Below are positions 16,817 through 26,273 of a DNA stretch of 64,000 nucleotides, one piece after another. How positions within the stretch are numbered: the first letter of the stretch is position 1; each line of letters begins with the position of its first letter. Below the pieces are notes generated by a model. It worked only from the letters and a program-made list of their open reading frames with translations. It searched no databases and was not told the DNA's origin. A program made the position numbers and the translations under genes. Source of the stretch: JAEUMW01 sp963734295 (GTDB taxonomy: Bacteria; Pseudomonadota; Gammaproteobacteria; Burkholderiales; JAEUMW01); contig CAVTGS010000014.1 in NCBI GenBank assembly GCA_963734295.1, positions 124,001 through 188,000 of the forward strand. Reading direction: 5' to 3'.

Positions 16817-18637
16817 TTAGAACCGGAACCCGATCGTGAAGTCCAGGCGGAATTCGCGTAGCGCTTCGCCGTACGCCACGTCCGCAGAGAGCGAACCTAC
16901 GGGGCTGCGCCAACGCACCCCGAGCCCATAGCCGCGCACCAGCGTGATCCGTTCGAACTGATCCCAGGCATTGCCGGTATCGATGAAGGCCGCCGCCCCC
17001 CAGTTCTCGAGAATCCAGCGCACGTACTCGATGCTTCCCACGAAGAGATAGCGCCCGCCGACCACCGCGTCGCCCTTCTTCACACCGAGCGACTGGTAGG
17101 CGTAGCCGCGCACGGTCTGGGAGCCGCCGGTGCGGAACACGAAATCGGTGGGAATGCCGTCGGTATTCGGCGCGAAGGTCACGCCGATCTCGCTGCGCAG
17201 GACGAGACCGTCCCGGCTCGTGATCGGGTAGAAGTAGACGCCTCTCCCGTAGACCCGCAGGAAATTCTGATCGGAGAGGACTGCCTTGGTCGCGCCGTTG
17301 ACCTGGAGCGTGGCGAAATAGCCGCTGGTGGGATTCAGAACGTTGTCGACCTGGCGCAGGATCACCTCGCGGTTCAAACTCAGGGCCCGATTCTGGACGG
17401 TGGGGAAGGGGCTCACGTCCACGTCCTGCCACTGGTACTGAAGGCCGATCAGGCTCTCGCGCCATTCCTCGAAGTGCTGCCGCTTGGCAGCAACCGAATA
17501 GGTGCGCGTGCTCTGGTTCTGGATGTCGCTCGACTGGATGGTCGCATCGAAGCCGTTGCGCAATCCGCCTTGCTCCGTAGGGAAGTAGAGGTTGGTGAAC
17601 AGCGACTGCTGCTTGGTGTCGGCGATAGTGCGCACGTTGAAGCGCAAGGCTCGATCGAACAGGTTCACGTGCTGGTAGTCGACCTGCGCCCGTGGTCCGT
17701 AGTCGGTGCTGTACCCCAAGCCAAGCGCGATGCGCTGCGTCTTGCGCTCGATCACGTCGACCAAGATCGGCGTCGCGACCGGCTGCGCGGGATCGGGGTC
17801 GATGCGCACGGACACGCTCGAAAAATAGCCGCTGTTTTGCAGCCGCTGCTGGAACCGCAGCAGTTGATCCTGGGAGTAAGGCGATCCCGGGTCGATGTTG
17901 TTCATCCCCTCGACGATGGCGGTCTGGTAACGGGTCAAGCCCGTGACCTGGAGCTCCCCGACAGTGAAAGCCGGCCCGCTGTCGAACTCCGCGAAGAGAT
18001 CGACGGTGCCGTTCTCGGGGTCCACGGTCGCGCGGCTGTCGACGAGCTTCGCCGTGGGATAGAGAAAAACGGTCAGCTCCTGCAGCGTCTCCCGCTTCGC
18101 CGCCTCCCAGTCCGCGCTGCGAAAGGGCATGCCGGGCTCGAGCCTCCACTCGCCGCGAAGCCGCTCGAGGCGGTCGACGTTATGCGGACTCGGCACCTCG
18201 ACGTCGCCCCGGAACTGCAAGTCGACGTTGCGCACGATGGCCCGCGCGCCCGGGTCGATCTCGAACCGAAGCTTCCAGGGACTCGAGCGGTCGTCGAGCG
18301 TGGCATCGATGTGCGGCGTGAAGTAACCTTCGGTGCCGACGAGCTGCCGGATCTGCTCCGGCGCACGGGTGTAGAGCCGACGCACTTCCGCAGCCGTCGA
18401 CGCCTTCTCCGCGGAGCGGCGCACGACATCGAGGTGCTGCTCGAGCAGGTCACGGAGAGCTCTCGGCGCTTCGATCTCGACCCGGAATTCGATCTCTTCG
18501 GCGAGGGCCGCGGCGCACATCGCCAGGGACAGCACCGCGGCGATCCATGCCGCCCCGACGCGGCGCCATCGACACGGCGCGTAGCCGCCAGCGAAGCGCC
18601 GCGCGCGTTCGGGGGAAAGGGAGATGCAGGAAAGCAC
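16817..18637 (-). CDS. tamA: Outer-membrane assembly protein TamA
   Basis: A 606-residue BamA/Omp85-superfamily protein. A signal peptide (AWIAAVLSLAMCAAALAEE) is followed by three POTRA-like domains, including SPWKLRFEIDPGARAIVRNV and GPAFTVGELQVTGLTRYQ, and a 16-strand beta-barrel with VRGYAYQSLGVKKGDAVVGG (the VRGY/F motif) and the C-terminal FRLDFTIGFRF ending in Phe, the usual outer-membrane signal. TamA partners with TamB, encoded immediately downstream. The exact start is uncertain because about 45 residues precede the cleavage site; an internal start nearer the signal peptide is possible. Confidence 0.93.
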   Translation of the reverse strand: MLSCISLSPERARRFAGGYAPCRWRRVGAAWIAAVLSLAMCAAALAEEIEFRVEIEAPRALRDLLEQHLDVVRRSAEKASTAAEVRRLYTRAPEQIRQLVGTEGYFTPHIDATLDDRSSPWKLRFEIDPGARAIVRNVDLQFRGDVEVPSPHNVDRLERLRGEWRLEPGMPFRSADWEAAKRETLQELTVFLYPTAKLVDSRATVDPENGTVDLFAEFDSGPAFTVGELQVTGLTRYQTAIVEGMNNIDPGSPYSQDQLLRFQQRLQNSGYFSSVSVRIDPDPAQPVATPILVDVIERKTQRIALGLGYSTDYGPRAQVDYQHVNLFDRALRFNVRTIADTKQQSLFTNLYFPTEQGGLRNGFDATIQSSDIQNQSTRTYSVAAKRQHFEEWRESLIGLQYQWQDVDVSPFPTVQNRALSLNREVILRQVDNVLNPTSGYFATLQVNGATKAVLSDQNFLRVYGRGVYFYPITSRDGLVLRSEIGVTFAPNTDGIPTDFVFRTGGSQTVRGYAYQSLGVKKGDAVVGGRYLFVGSIEYVRWILENWGAAAFIDTGNAWDQFERITLVRGYGLGVRWRSPVGSLSADVAYGEALREFRLDFTIGFRF

Positions 18638-19001
18638 AGCGACAGAGAGAATCGTTCAGGCGCAATGAGGGAAGCGAAGGCGGCGGCGATTCCAGCGCTC
18701 GCCGGACGCCAAGAGCTCGGACCACTCGCTGCGAGCAGCGATTATATGTCGCCAACCGGGAACCGACCTGACGGGCAGCGGCGGGGGGCCGCGCAGCAGA
18801 GTGGGCCTACCCGACCTGCCTTCCCTGCTCGATCAGTTTCACAGCGCGTCGCGAAGGGCGAACCCTTGTTGCCGCTTGGGCCGCCAGGCGAGGATCGTGT
18901 TGGCGCCAAGGAAGCGCTCCGGATGGCCGCAGGTCGATGGCTTGTATGCGGGATGCAGCGTCGGAAGATCTCGCCGAAAGCGGGGTCAGCATGAACTTCG
19001 A
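18638..19001 (-). other. Intergenic stretch with a possible gene remnant
   Basis: No complete gene is supported. On the minus strand, one frame ending at a TGA at 18839-18841 reads GHPERFLGANTILAWRPKRQ then QGFALRDAL, and a neighbouring frame just upstream reads DPAFGEIFRRCIPHTSHRP. Together these look like the decayed C-terminus of a protein that I do not recognise. The rest, next to the tamA start, probably holds its promoter, but no clear -35/-10 pair is visible. Confidence 0.3.
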
Positions 19002-19931
19002 TCACGCAACGCTCCGTGCGCCCGGCACAAGGGCGGTACAGGAGCCGCGAAAGCGCTCGCAGCGTTCGAGGAAATCACGCGTGCTCTTGGGCATAGGCAC
19101 GCGGGCGCGCGTGATGAAGTTGATGAGATCCTTGCCCTGCCCGATCAGCCGGCGTGCATCGGCGACTTCTTGGTGCGCACGCGGCGGCGCTTCAGGGAAG
19201 ACGGTCGGCTCGAAGGCAGAGAGTTGCTCGGCGGACACCACGAACGTGGTCCATACGTCGAAGATGTCCGAATCGGTGCGCAGGGTCTCACTCTTGATCT
19301 TGGCGGCTCGCGCGAACTCCCGAACGGCTTTCTCGATGCCGGAGAAAGCGTCGAGGTCGGCAACCGTTGCCACCATTGCGTCGGCGATACCGTCGATGTC
19401 CCGCATCGTTTGGGCGATCTTGATGTAGCGGCTCTCGTAGAAATTCTCGACGGGCAGCAAGAACGCCTTGAAGGGCTCGCCCCATAACTCGTCGATGCCC
19501 TCCTCGCCGCTACGGTGCAGCACCAGCTTGCAGAGGTCCAGCGCCTCCTGCAAGTGCTCGCCACACTGATGCATCAGCGCGTTGTCGGGCAGGATCTCGA
19601 CGCCGAGCGCCTGGATCTCCACCAGCTGAGTGAAGATGCCGGTGGCGCGATTGAACAATGCGCCCGCCAGCATGGCGCCCTTGACGCGGCGGCGCTGTGG
19701 ATCCGTTTCCCCGCAGTAGGCGCGACGCGCTTCGTCGAGACGAGGACCCGGCACGTTGAGGCCGTGCTCGGTGTGATTGAAGAGCCGGCGCGTAAGCGCG
19801 GCAATGAGTTCTTTCTTGGCATACAGTGTGTCGGCGGGAACAGGATAGGTCTTGACCCAGTAGCCATAGTAATGAACGCGCTCCTGGCCATCGATCACAC
19901 GCTTAGTGCCGAGCGGAATGGGGCAGTCCAT
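19002..19931 (-). CDS. Conserved-looking cytoplasmic protein of unknown function
   Basis: A 309-residue soluble protein starting MDCPIPLGTKRVIDGQERVH. It has no signal peptide or membrane segment. Composition and helix periodicity look like a genuine protein, for example KELIAALTRRLFNHTEHG, LQEALDLCKLVLHRSGEEG and RRLIGQGKDLINFITRARV. I see no catalytic motif and do not recognise the family. It stands alone on the minus strand between two scarred stretches, so it may be accessory. The ATG at 19931 is the first in frame; no strong ribosome site is visible before it. Confidence 0.65.
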   Translation of the reverse strand: MDCPIPLGTKRVIDGQERVHYYGYWVKTYPVPADTLYAKKELIAALTRRLFNHTEHGLNVPGPRLDEARRAYCGETDPQRRRVKGAMLAGALFNRATGIFTQLVEIQALGVEILPDNALMHQCGEHLQEALDLCKLVLHRSGEEGIDELWGEPFKAFLLPVENFYESRYIKIAQTMRDIDGIADAMVATVADLDAFSGIEKAVREFARAAKIKSETLRTDSDIFDVWTTFVVSAEQLSAFEPTVFPEAPPRAHQEVADARRLIGQGKDLINFITRARVPMPKSTRDFLERCERFRGSCTALVPGARSVA

Positions 19932-20029
19932 CAGGTCCGGGCTCCTAAACGATCAGCCCGAAATTCTACCGAGACCGGAGCCGTTTGTGCAGTGCAGTAC
20001 ACCGAGAAAAGACCCAGGAAGCGGTTCTC

Positions 20030-20213
20030 TCACCGCGCCGTCGCCCCCCCGTCGACGGGCAGCGCGGCGCCGGTGATCGATCGACCGGCTTCGCTGCAGA
20101 GGAGCACCGCCAGCGCACCCAATTACTCTGCTTCCACGAAACGCTTGTTCGGCTGCGCGGTGAGGATCACGTCGCGGATCACCTGCTCGTGGCAGAGCGT
20201 GCAGCACATGGAT
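20030..20213 (-). pseudogene. Decayed duplicate of the 3-hydroxybutyrate dehydrogenase C-terminus
   Basis: The minus strand reads HEQVIRDVILTAQPNKRFVE, then an in-frame TAA, then LGALAVLLCSEAGRSITGAA and PVDGGATAR with a stop. It matches the last 60 residues of the intact dehydrogenase at 22148-22939 at both protein and DNA level (compare 20050-20212 with 22165-22325), but carries substitutions and a stop. The 5' part of the gene is absent. It is a leftover of a duplication or of a related gene lost by deletion. Confidence 0.8.
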
Positions 20214-20429
20214 TGCATTCGGCGTTGCCTCAGCCACCTCAAAGCGCGACCCTCACGACTTCGATACGCTGCTCGGCCTTACCGTCCCGCGGGGGCAACA
20301 CCAGGCTCTCGCGCCGCCAGGCATCGGTCGAGAAGGCCGGCCAAGAGGCATCGGTAGACCCAGTCGGGGAGCGCCAAGGAGAAGGTCCGCGAGCGGCTGC
20401 TCAAGAACTTGCCCCCGTCGCGGGCCCGA

Positions 20430-20466
20430 GAATCAAAAGAGGTGCCCCACGCCAAAGTAGGGCACC
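20430..20466 (-). terminator. Intrinsic terminator of the truncated HbpS-like gene
   Basis: GGTGCCC (20441-20447) and GGGCACC (20460-20466) are perfect inverted repeats with a 12-base loop. On the minus strand the stem is followed by TCTTTTGATTC, a T-rich run. It lies 33 bp beyond the stop of the gene at 20499, the expected place for its terminator. Confidence 0.7.
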
Positions 20467-20498
20467 CCGCTGCAAAACGCTGAAGAGTAAAGCTGCTC

Positions 20499-21183
20499 TT
20501 ACTTCGCGCCTTGCGTGTTCGCATCATTCGGGCAATGCGGATGTCCGTTCGTATTGGTGGCGTTGGTCGCGAACGGCAGTCTGTCGTCTCCGGCGGTCGG
20601 CTTCATATTGAGAGCGTTGCGAGTGCGCCATGCAACCGAATGATCCGCACAAGCAGTGTCACCGGAGAGGCCAATGCCGCCGATGCGTGTCGTGCCCCTG
20701 TAAAGAGCAAGACCGCCGCCGAAGCTGATCTGGCCGCCGACTCTTTTTCCGACCATTGGATCAGTCGGCGTGCCGAAGGTCGAATAATCGCCCTGATAAG
20801 CGAAAAAGGAGTTGAGGACGTTGCCGCCCTCGAGGGCGAACAGAGGGTTCCCGATGTCTGGATTGCTCGGCTGCACCCACTGGTACAACTGGGCGGTAGA
20901 GAGAGGTTTCGAATCGAGGCTCAGGCCGTTAGCCGTGAAGGCCTTGGCCGCCGCGATCTGCCGACTGGACAGCCACTGGTCACCGCGTGCCGCGCCAGAA
21001 TAGGCGACCGCGCAGACGACGCCTCCGGGAGTCACCACGACCGCCCAGTAATTATTGTTAAGTCCTGTCGAGTCGGCGGTGGCCGCACTCGTAAGCGCAC
21101 TTTTCAGATTCCAATAGCTGACCGGGCAGTAGTCATTGGAGTGCGCAGGCGCGCCCGTGAAGAACAGACCGGGTACTGAAGGG
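20499..21183 (-). pseudogene. GlcG/HbpS-family heme-binding-like protein, 5' truncated
   Basis: The minus-strand frame is open from about 21183 to a stop at 20499, about 228 codons, and lacks a credible start at its left edge. It reads YCPVSYWNLKSALTSAATAD, VVVTPGGVVCAVAYSGAARG, SSRQIAAAKAFTANG and the conserved GGGLALYRGTTRIGGIGLSG with ADHSVAWRTR. This is the GlcG/HbpS fold found in secreted heme-binding and glycolate-cluster proteins. The upstream portion ends where the IS1595-type fragment begins. An AGGAGG followed by ATGATG on the same strand at 21791-21806, beyond that fragment, may be the original start. The terminator downstream fits a once-functional gene. Confidence 0.75.
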
Positions 21184-21736
21184 GCGGGTGGAGATCGACG
21201 ATGCCTATCTGGGCGGTGAGCGGCCCGGCAAGCCAGGCCGGGGTTCGGAGAACAAGATCCCGTTCGTGGTGGCAGTGCAGACGACCGACGATGGCCAGCC
21301 GGTGGTCGCGCGCATGAATCGCATCGCTTTCACCAAGGACGCCATTCAGGCGTGGGCCCATACGGCCCTGGCGGCATCGTCCCACGTGATCTCTGACGCG
21401 CTGCACTGCTTCAAGGCGGTTGCCGGCGAAGTGGCGAGCCACACCGCGATCGTCGTGGGCTCCGGTCGGCAGGCGGTGACCCGCCCCGAGTTTCGCCGCG
21501 TGAACACGGTGCTCTCCAACCTCAAGACCGCGATTTCCGGGACTTACCATGCGTTCAAGTTTGCCAAGTATGCCGACCGCTATCTTGCCGAGGTGCAGTA
21601 TCGCTTCAATCGTCGCTTCGATCTCACATCCATCCTCGCCCGACTCGTCCGCGCTGCTGTCCTCACCCGCCGCGGCCCGAGGCATGATCAGGATGGCATT
21701 GGGGCACGGCTGCGCCCGCCATGCACCATTTCCTGA
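21179..21736 (+). pseudogene. IS1595-type (ISXO2-like) transposase fragment
   Basis: The frame reads VEIDDAYLGGERPGKPGRGS, IPFVVAVQTTDDGQPVVARM, SHVISDALHCFKAVAGEV and FKFAKYADRYLAEVQYRFN, all typical of the C-terminal half of ISXO2-like DDE/DDN transposases. The N-terminal zinc-ribbon and first catalytic region are missing, and the final residues after FNRRFDLTSILARLV diverge. No terminal repeats could be paired. The fragment sits inside the HbpS-like gene in the opposite orientation and is the likely cause of its disruption. Confidence 0.8.
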
Positions 21737-21739
21737 TCG

Positions 21740-22147
21740 TGATTCCCCCCCCCGACCCACGCCACCCACCACTGCAATCCTCTTCCTGTCCATCATCGTT
21801 CCTCCTCTTGCAGTGCACCACCAATTCACGGCTGCCCTGGCCTTCAGGCGCCTGCCAGCCGTGCCCCAATTCGTGGCAAACCTCACAAATTGGTAGAATT
21901 TTACTGTACTAGACTGTACTAGGATAGTTGGCGAAATGCTACCGGCAAAACGTCCCCAAGCGCCCTGGAGGGGGGTCGAATGCCAAGAGGGAATACGTCA
22001 GGCAGAGCAACAAGCCCTGGCAGCCGGCCGTCCCGTCGAGGCCTAAGCCGGCGAACCGGTGACGCGCTCCCGTGAGCCCCCGGGTCTGCTATCCGGCCAG
22101 AGCTTCAGTAACTGGCACGTCGCTCGGTCACAGCTTCGACGAGCTTC
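21740..22147. other. Intergenic stretch with ribosome-site-like sequence and tandem repeat
   Basis: No complete gene is supported. On the minus strand AGGAGG (21801-21806) precedes ATGATG (21791-21796), a candidate start for the interrupted HbpS-like gene. Upstream of it, ACTGTACTAG occurs twice in tandem at 21903-21922, in an AT-richer stretch that could be a promoter or operator. The rest, to the dehydrogenase stop, shows nothing recognisable. Confidence 0.4.
21903..21922. repeat. Tandem 10-bp repeat ACTGTACTAG x2
   Basis: Two perfect adjacent copies lie about 107 bp upstream of the candidate HbpS-like start on the minus strand. One helical turn spacing would suit a dimeric repressor, but no regulator gene is nearby. 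Confidence 0.5.
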
Positions 22148-22939
22148 CTACCGTGCCGTCCACCCCCCGTCGACGGGCAGTGCAGCACCGGTGATGGACC
22201 TACCGGCTTCGCTGCAGAGGAGCGCCGCGAGCGCGCCGAGCTCTTCCGGCTCAACGAAGCGCTTGCTCGGCTGCGCGGCCAGGATCACGTCGCGGATGAC
22301 CTGCTCGTGCGAGAGCTTGTGCACCTTCGCCTGATCCTCGATCTGACCTTCCACGAGCGGCGTGCGCACGTAGCCGGGACAGATGGCGTTGCAGGTGATG
22401 CCGGTCTCGGCGGTCTCGAGCGCCACCGCCTTCGTAAAGCCCAGCAGCCCGTGCTTCGACGCGACGTACGCAGACTTGAAAGGTGACGCCACCAGCGCAT
22501 GGGCTGAGGCGATGTTGATGATGCGCCCCCAGTTGCGCTTCTTCATCCCCGGCAGTACCGCCTTGACAGCGTAGAACGCCGAGCAGAGATTGAGCGCGAT
22601 GAGCTTCTCCCACTTGTCGTCAGGAAACTCATCAACCGGTGCCACGTGCTGCATGCCGGCGTTGTTCACCAGAATGTCGACGGCACCGAATTCGCGCTCG
22701 GCCACGGCGATGAGTTCCCGCACGTGCGCGGGATTGGAGAGATCGGCGCTGCAATAGACGGCGCGCACACCGAAGTCGCGCTCGATCTCCTCCCGCAGCG
22801 CATGGATCTCGGGGTTGGGCGCACGCGAGCCGTTCAGCACGATCTGCGCGCCCGCGCCGGCGAGCGCTCTTGCGATGCCGAGCCCGATGCCGCTCGTAGA
22901 GCCCGTGACCACAGCGCTCCTGCCTTTCAGAACCGCCAT
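22148..22939 (-). CDS. bdhA: 3-hydroxybutyrate dehydrogenase
   Basis: A 263-residue classical SDR that interconverts 3-hydroxybutyrate and acetoacetate with NAD, in polyhydroxybutyrate and ketone metabolism. The ATG at 22939 follows AGGAGG. Visible motifs: the cofactor loop VTGSTSGIGLGIARAL, ILVNNAGMQHVAPVDEFP with the family-typical QHVAPV, and the catalytic IINIASAHALVASPFKSAYV with SAYVASKHG. The C-terminal AICPGYVRTPLVEGQI and ITGAALPVDGGWTAR match bacterial HBDH closely. The gene is 10 bp downstream of the decarboxylase stop on the same strand, so cotranscription is likely. A decayed copy of its 3' end lies at 20030-20213. Confidence 0.92.
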   Translation of the reverse strand: MAVLKGRSAVVTGSTSGIGLGIARALAGAGAQIVLNGSRAPNPEIHALREEIERDFGVRAVYCSADLSNPAHVRELIAVAEREFGAVDILVNNAGMQHVAPVDEFPDDKWEKLIALNLCSAFYAVKAVLPGMKKRNWGRIINIASAHALVASPFKSAYVASKHGLLGFTKAVALETAETGITCNAICPGYVRTPLVEGQIEDQAKVHKLSHEQVIRDVILAAQPSKRFVEPEELGALAALLCSEAGRSITGAALPVDGGWTAR

Positions 22940-22949
22940 GACGCCTCCT

Positions 22950-25201
22950 TCAACTGTCCCGCACGCAGTCCACGTAATAATGCATCGCGCCGGTGGCGTC
23001 CGGCTCGTCGACGAGCCCATGGATGTCGGTCTCGAAGCCGGGGAAGCGCGCATTGAACTCGCGCGCGAACCTGAGGTAGTTGACGATGGTACGGTTGAAA
23101 CGCTCGCCGGGGATGAGCAGCGGAATGCCGGGCGGGTAAGGCGTGAGCAGCACGCTCGTGATGCGCCCTTCGAGGTCGTCGATGGGCACGCGGTCGATCT
23201 CCCGGTGCGCCATGCGCGCGAAGGCGTCCGCCGGCTTCATCGCCGGCTCCATGTCGGACAGGTACATCTCGGTGGTGAGCCGGGCGATGTCGTTCGCCCG
23301 GTAGAGCCCGTGAATCTGGTCGCACAGGTCCTTGAGGCCCGATCTTCTCGTAGCCGGGATGGGCCGCGATGAACTCCGGCAGCACGCGCCACAGGGGCTG
23401 GTTCTGGTCGTAGTCGTCCTTGAACTGCTGCAGCTCGGTCACCAGCGTGTTCCAGCGGCCCTTGGTGATGCCGATGGTGAACATGATGAAAAACGAGTAG
23501 AGCCCGGTCTTCTCGACGATGATGCCGTGCTCGGCGAGATACTTGGTGACGATCGCCGCCGGGATGCCGGTCTCGGCAAAGTCGCCGTCGACATCGAGGC
23601 CCGGGTTGATCACGGTGGCCTTGATCGGATCGAGCATGTTGAAGCCGGGCGCGAGGTCGCCGAAGCCGTGCCAGCGCTCGCCCGCGCGCAGCATCCAGTC
23701 CTCGCGCTCGCCGATGCCCTCCTCGGCGAGGTGCTCCGGTCCCCACACCTTGAACCACCAGTCCGCGCCGAACTCCGCGTCCACCTTGCGCATGGCGCGC
23801 CGGAAATCGAGGGCCTCCTGGATCGACTCCTCCACCAGCGCGGTGCCGCCGGGCGGCTCCATCATCGCCGCCGCCACGTCGCACGACGCGATGATCGCGT
23901 ACTGCGGGCTGGTGGACGTGTGCATGAGGTACGCCTCGTTGAAGACGTCGCGGTCGAGGTGCCGCCTCTCGCGAGTCCTGCACCAGGATCTGCGAGGCCT
24001 GCGACAGGCCCGCCAGCAGTTTGTGGGTCGACTGGGTGGAGAACACCATCGATTCCTTGCACGGCGGGCGCTCGCGGCCGATCGCGTGCATGCCGGCGTA
24101 GAACCCGTAGAACGCCGCGTGCGGCAGCCACGCCTCGTCGAAGTGCAACGTGTCGATGTAGCCGTCGAGCATGGACTTGATGGTTTCGACGTTGTAGACG
24201 ACGCCGTCGTAGGTGCTCTGGGTGATGGTGAGGATGCGCGGCTGACCCGTGGTGCCATGCGCGAGGGGGTTCGCCCTGATCTTGCGCTCGATGTTCTCCG
24301 GCTTGAATTCGTCGAGCGGGATCGGGCCGATGATGCCGAAGTGGTTGCGGGTCGGCATCAGGAAAACAGGCACCGCGCCGGTCATGATGATCGCGTGCAG
24401 CACCGACTTGTGGCAGTTGCGGTCGACCACCACGACATCGCCGGGCGCGACGGTGGAGTGCCAGACGATCTTGTTCGAGGTCGACGTGCCGTTCGTGACG
24501 AAGAACAGGTGATCGCAGCCGAAGATGCGCGCGGCATTGCGCTCGCTCGCCGCCACCGGGCCGGTATGGTCGAGCAGCTGCCCGAGCTCGTCTACCGAAT
24601 TGCAGACATCTGCCCGCAGCATGTTCTCGCCGAAGAACTGGTGGAACATCTGACCGACCGGGCTCTTCAGGAACGCGACACCGCCGGAGTGTCCGGGGCA
24701 GTGCCAGGAGTACGAACCGTCCTGCGCGTAGTGCGTGAGCGCCCGGAAGAACGGTGGCGCCAGGCTGTCGAGGTAGGCCCTCGCCTCGCGCACGATGTAG
24801 CGCGCGACGAACTCCGGCGTGTCCTCGAACATGTGGATGAAGCCGTGCAGCTCGCGCAGCACGTCGTTCGGGATGTGGCGCGAGGTGCGCGTCTCGCCGT
24901 AGAGGAAGATCGGGATGTCGGCGTTGCGCCAGCGGATCTCTTCCACGAACGCCCGCAGGTCGGCGACCGACTTGTCGGCGAGCTCGGGCGAGCTGAACTC
25001 CTCGTCGTCGATCGACAGGATGAACGCAGACGCACGGCTTTGCTGCTGGGCGAAGCTCGAGAGGTCGCCGAAGCTGGTGACACCCAGGACTTCCCAGCCT
25101 TCGTCCTCGATCGCCTTCGCGACCGTGCGGATGGAGAGCCCGCTCGCGTTCTCCGAGCGGAAGTCCTCGTCGATGATGATGACGGGAAAGCGGAAGCGCA
25201 T
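22950..25201 (-). CDS. Arginine/lysine/ornithine decarboxylase, PLP fold type I (two frameshifts)
   Basis: Read in three frames this gives about 750 residues, normal for inducible basic amino acid decarboxylases. The N-terminal receiver-like wing domain starts MRFRFPVIIIDEDFRSENAS. The PLP domain carries YSWHCPGHSGGVAFLKSPVG, LFFVTNGTSTSNKIVWHS, IDTLHFDEAWLPHAAFYGFY and the Schiff-base lysine in FSTQSTHKLLAGLSQ. The first shift is near 23967, after ILVQDSRE; the next frame continues DRDVFNEAYLMHTSTSPQY. The second is at a GGG run near 23339, and the last frame ends with the C-terminal domain PLLIPGERFNRTIVNYLRF. The substrate among Arg, Lys and Orn is not certain. Both shifts are single bases in otherwise perfect homology, so sequencing error is likely. 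Confidence 0.88.
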
Positions 25202-25307
25202 GGTCGTGGGCGGAGTCGGACCGTCTGGGAAAGCGGAGCGAAGTCGATGGTGGCCGGAATGCTCCCAGCGAACCCCGGTCCCGTCAAGTGCGTTCGCGGG
25301 CCGGCGC

Positions 25308-26273
25308 TCAGGACTTCTGGGGGCGGGTCACGCGCTTGAAGAGGGCGGCGATCTCGCCCACGATGCCGCGGCGGAAGAGCAGCACGCACACCACGAAAAT
25401 GAGCCCCTGGGCGACCAGGGTCCAGCGGCCAAACACCGCCGCGTTCTGCAACACGACCACGAGCGCGGCTCCGACGATCGGCCCGAACACGGTGCCAAGA
25501 CCGCCGAGCAGCGTCATGAGCACCACCTCACCGGACATGTGCCAGTGCACGTCGGTGAGCGAAGCGAGCTGCAGCACGAGGCACTTGGTGGAGCCGGCGA
25601 GCCCTGCGAGCCCGGCGGACAAGACGAAGGCCAGCAGCTTGACCTTGTCCACGTCGTAGCCGAGCGAGATCGCGCGCGACTCGTTCTCGCGGATCGCCTT
25701 CAGCACCTGGCCGAAGGGCGAGTGGATCGCGCGGTAGACGATCCAGAACCCGGCGGCGCAGACCGCGAGCACGAAGAAGTACAGATTGAGGTCCTGCGAC
25801 AGGTCCACGATCCCGGCGAGCCGGCCGCGCGGTATGCCCTGCAGCCCGTCCTCGCCGCCGGTGAGCTTGAGCTGCAGCCAGACGAAATACATCATCTGCG
25901 CGAGTGCCAGCGTGATCATCGCGAAGTAGATGCCGGCGCGGCGGATCGCGAGGCTGCCGAACACCCAGCCGAGTACCAGCGCGAACGCGGTGCCGGCGAG
26001 GATGCCGGTCCCGGGTCCGAGGCCGAGATCCTTGCAGAGATAGCCGGTGATGTAAGCTGCGCCGCCGAAGAAGGCAGCGTGTCCGAACGAGAGCAGCCCC
26101 GAGTAGCCGAGCAGCAGGTTGAACGCGCTCGCAAAGAGCGCGAAGCACAGGATCTTCATCAGCAGGACCGGGTACACGCCGAGGAACGGCGCCGCGACCA
26201 GGGCCGCGAGCAGCAGCGCCATGATCCGGTAGTCGCGGGCCGTCGCACCGCCGTCCGCGCCGCCCGCGCTCAT
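25308..26273 (-). CDS. livM: Branched-chain amino acid ABC transporter permease LivM
   Basis: A 321-residue inner-membrane permease with about nine hydrophobic segments. Family signatures are NLLLGYSGLLSFGHAAFFGG near residue 55-75, RRAGIYFAMITLALAQM, and the cytoplasmic EAA-like loop FGQVLKAIRENESRAISLGY. It would form the translocation channel with LivH. Its ATG overlaps the livH stop by 4 bp (ATGA), so the two are translationally coupled. Confidence 0.92.
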   Translation of the reverse strand: MSAGGADGGATARDYRIMALLLAALVAAPFLGVYPVLLMKILCFALFASAFNLLLGYSGLLSFGHAAFFGGAAYITGYLCKDLGLGPGTGILAGTAFALVLGWVFGSLAIRRAGIYFAMITLALAQMMYFVWLQLKLTGGEDGLQGIPRGRLAGIVDLSQDLNLYFFVLAVCAAGFWIVYRAIHSPFGQVLKAIRENESRAISLGYDVDKVKLLAFVLSAGLAGLAGSTKCLVLQLASLTDVHWHMSGEVVLMTLLGGLGTVFGPIVGAALVVVLQNAAVFGRWTLVAQGLIFVVCVLLFRRGIVGEIAALFKRVTRPQKS

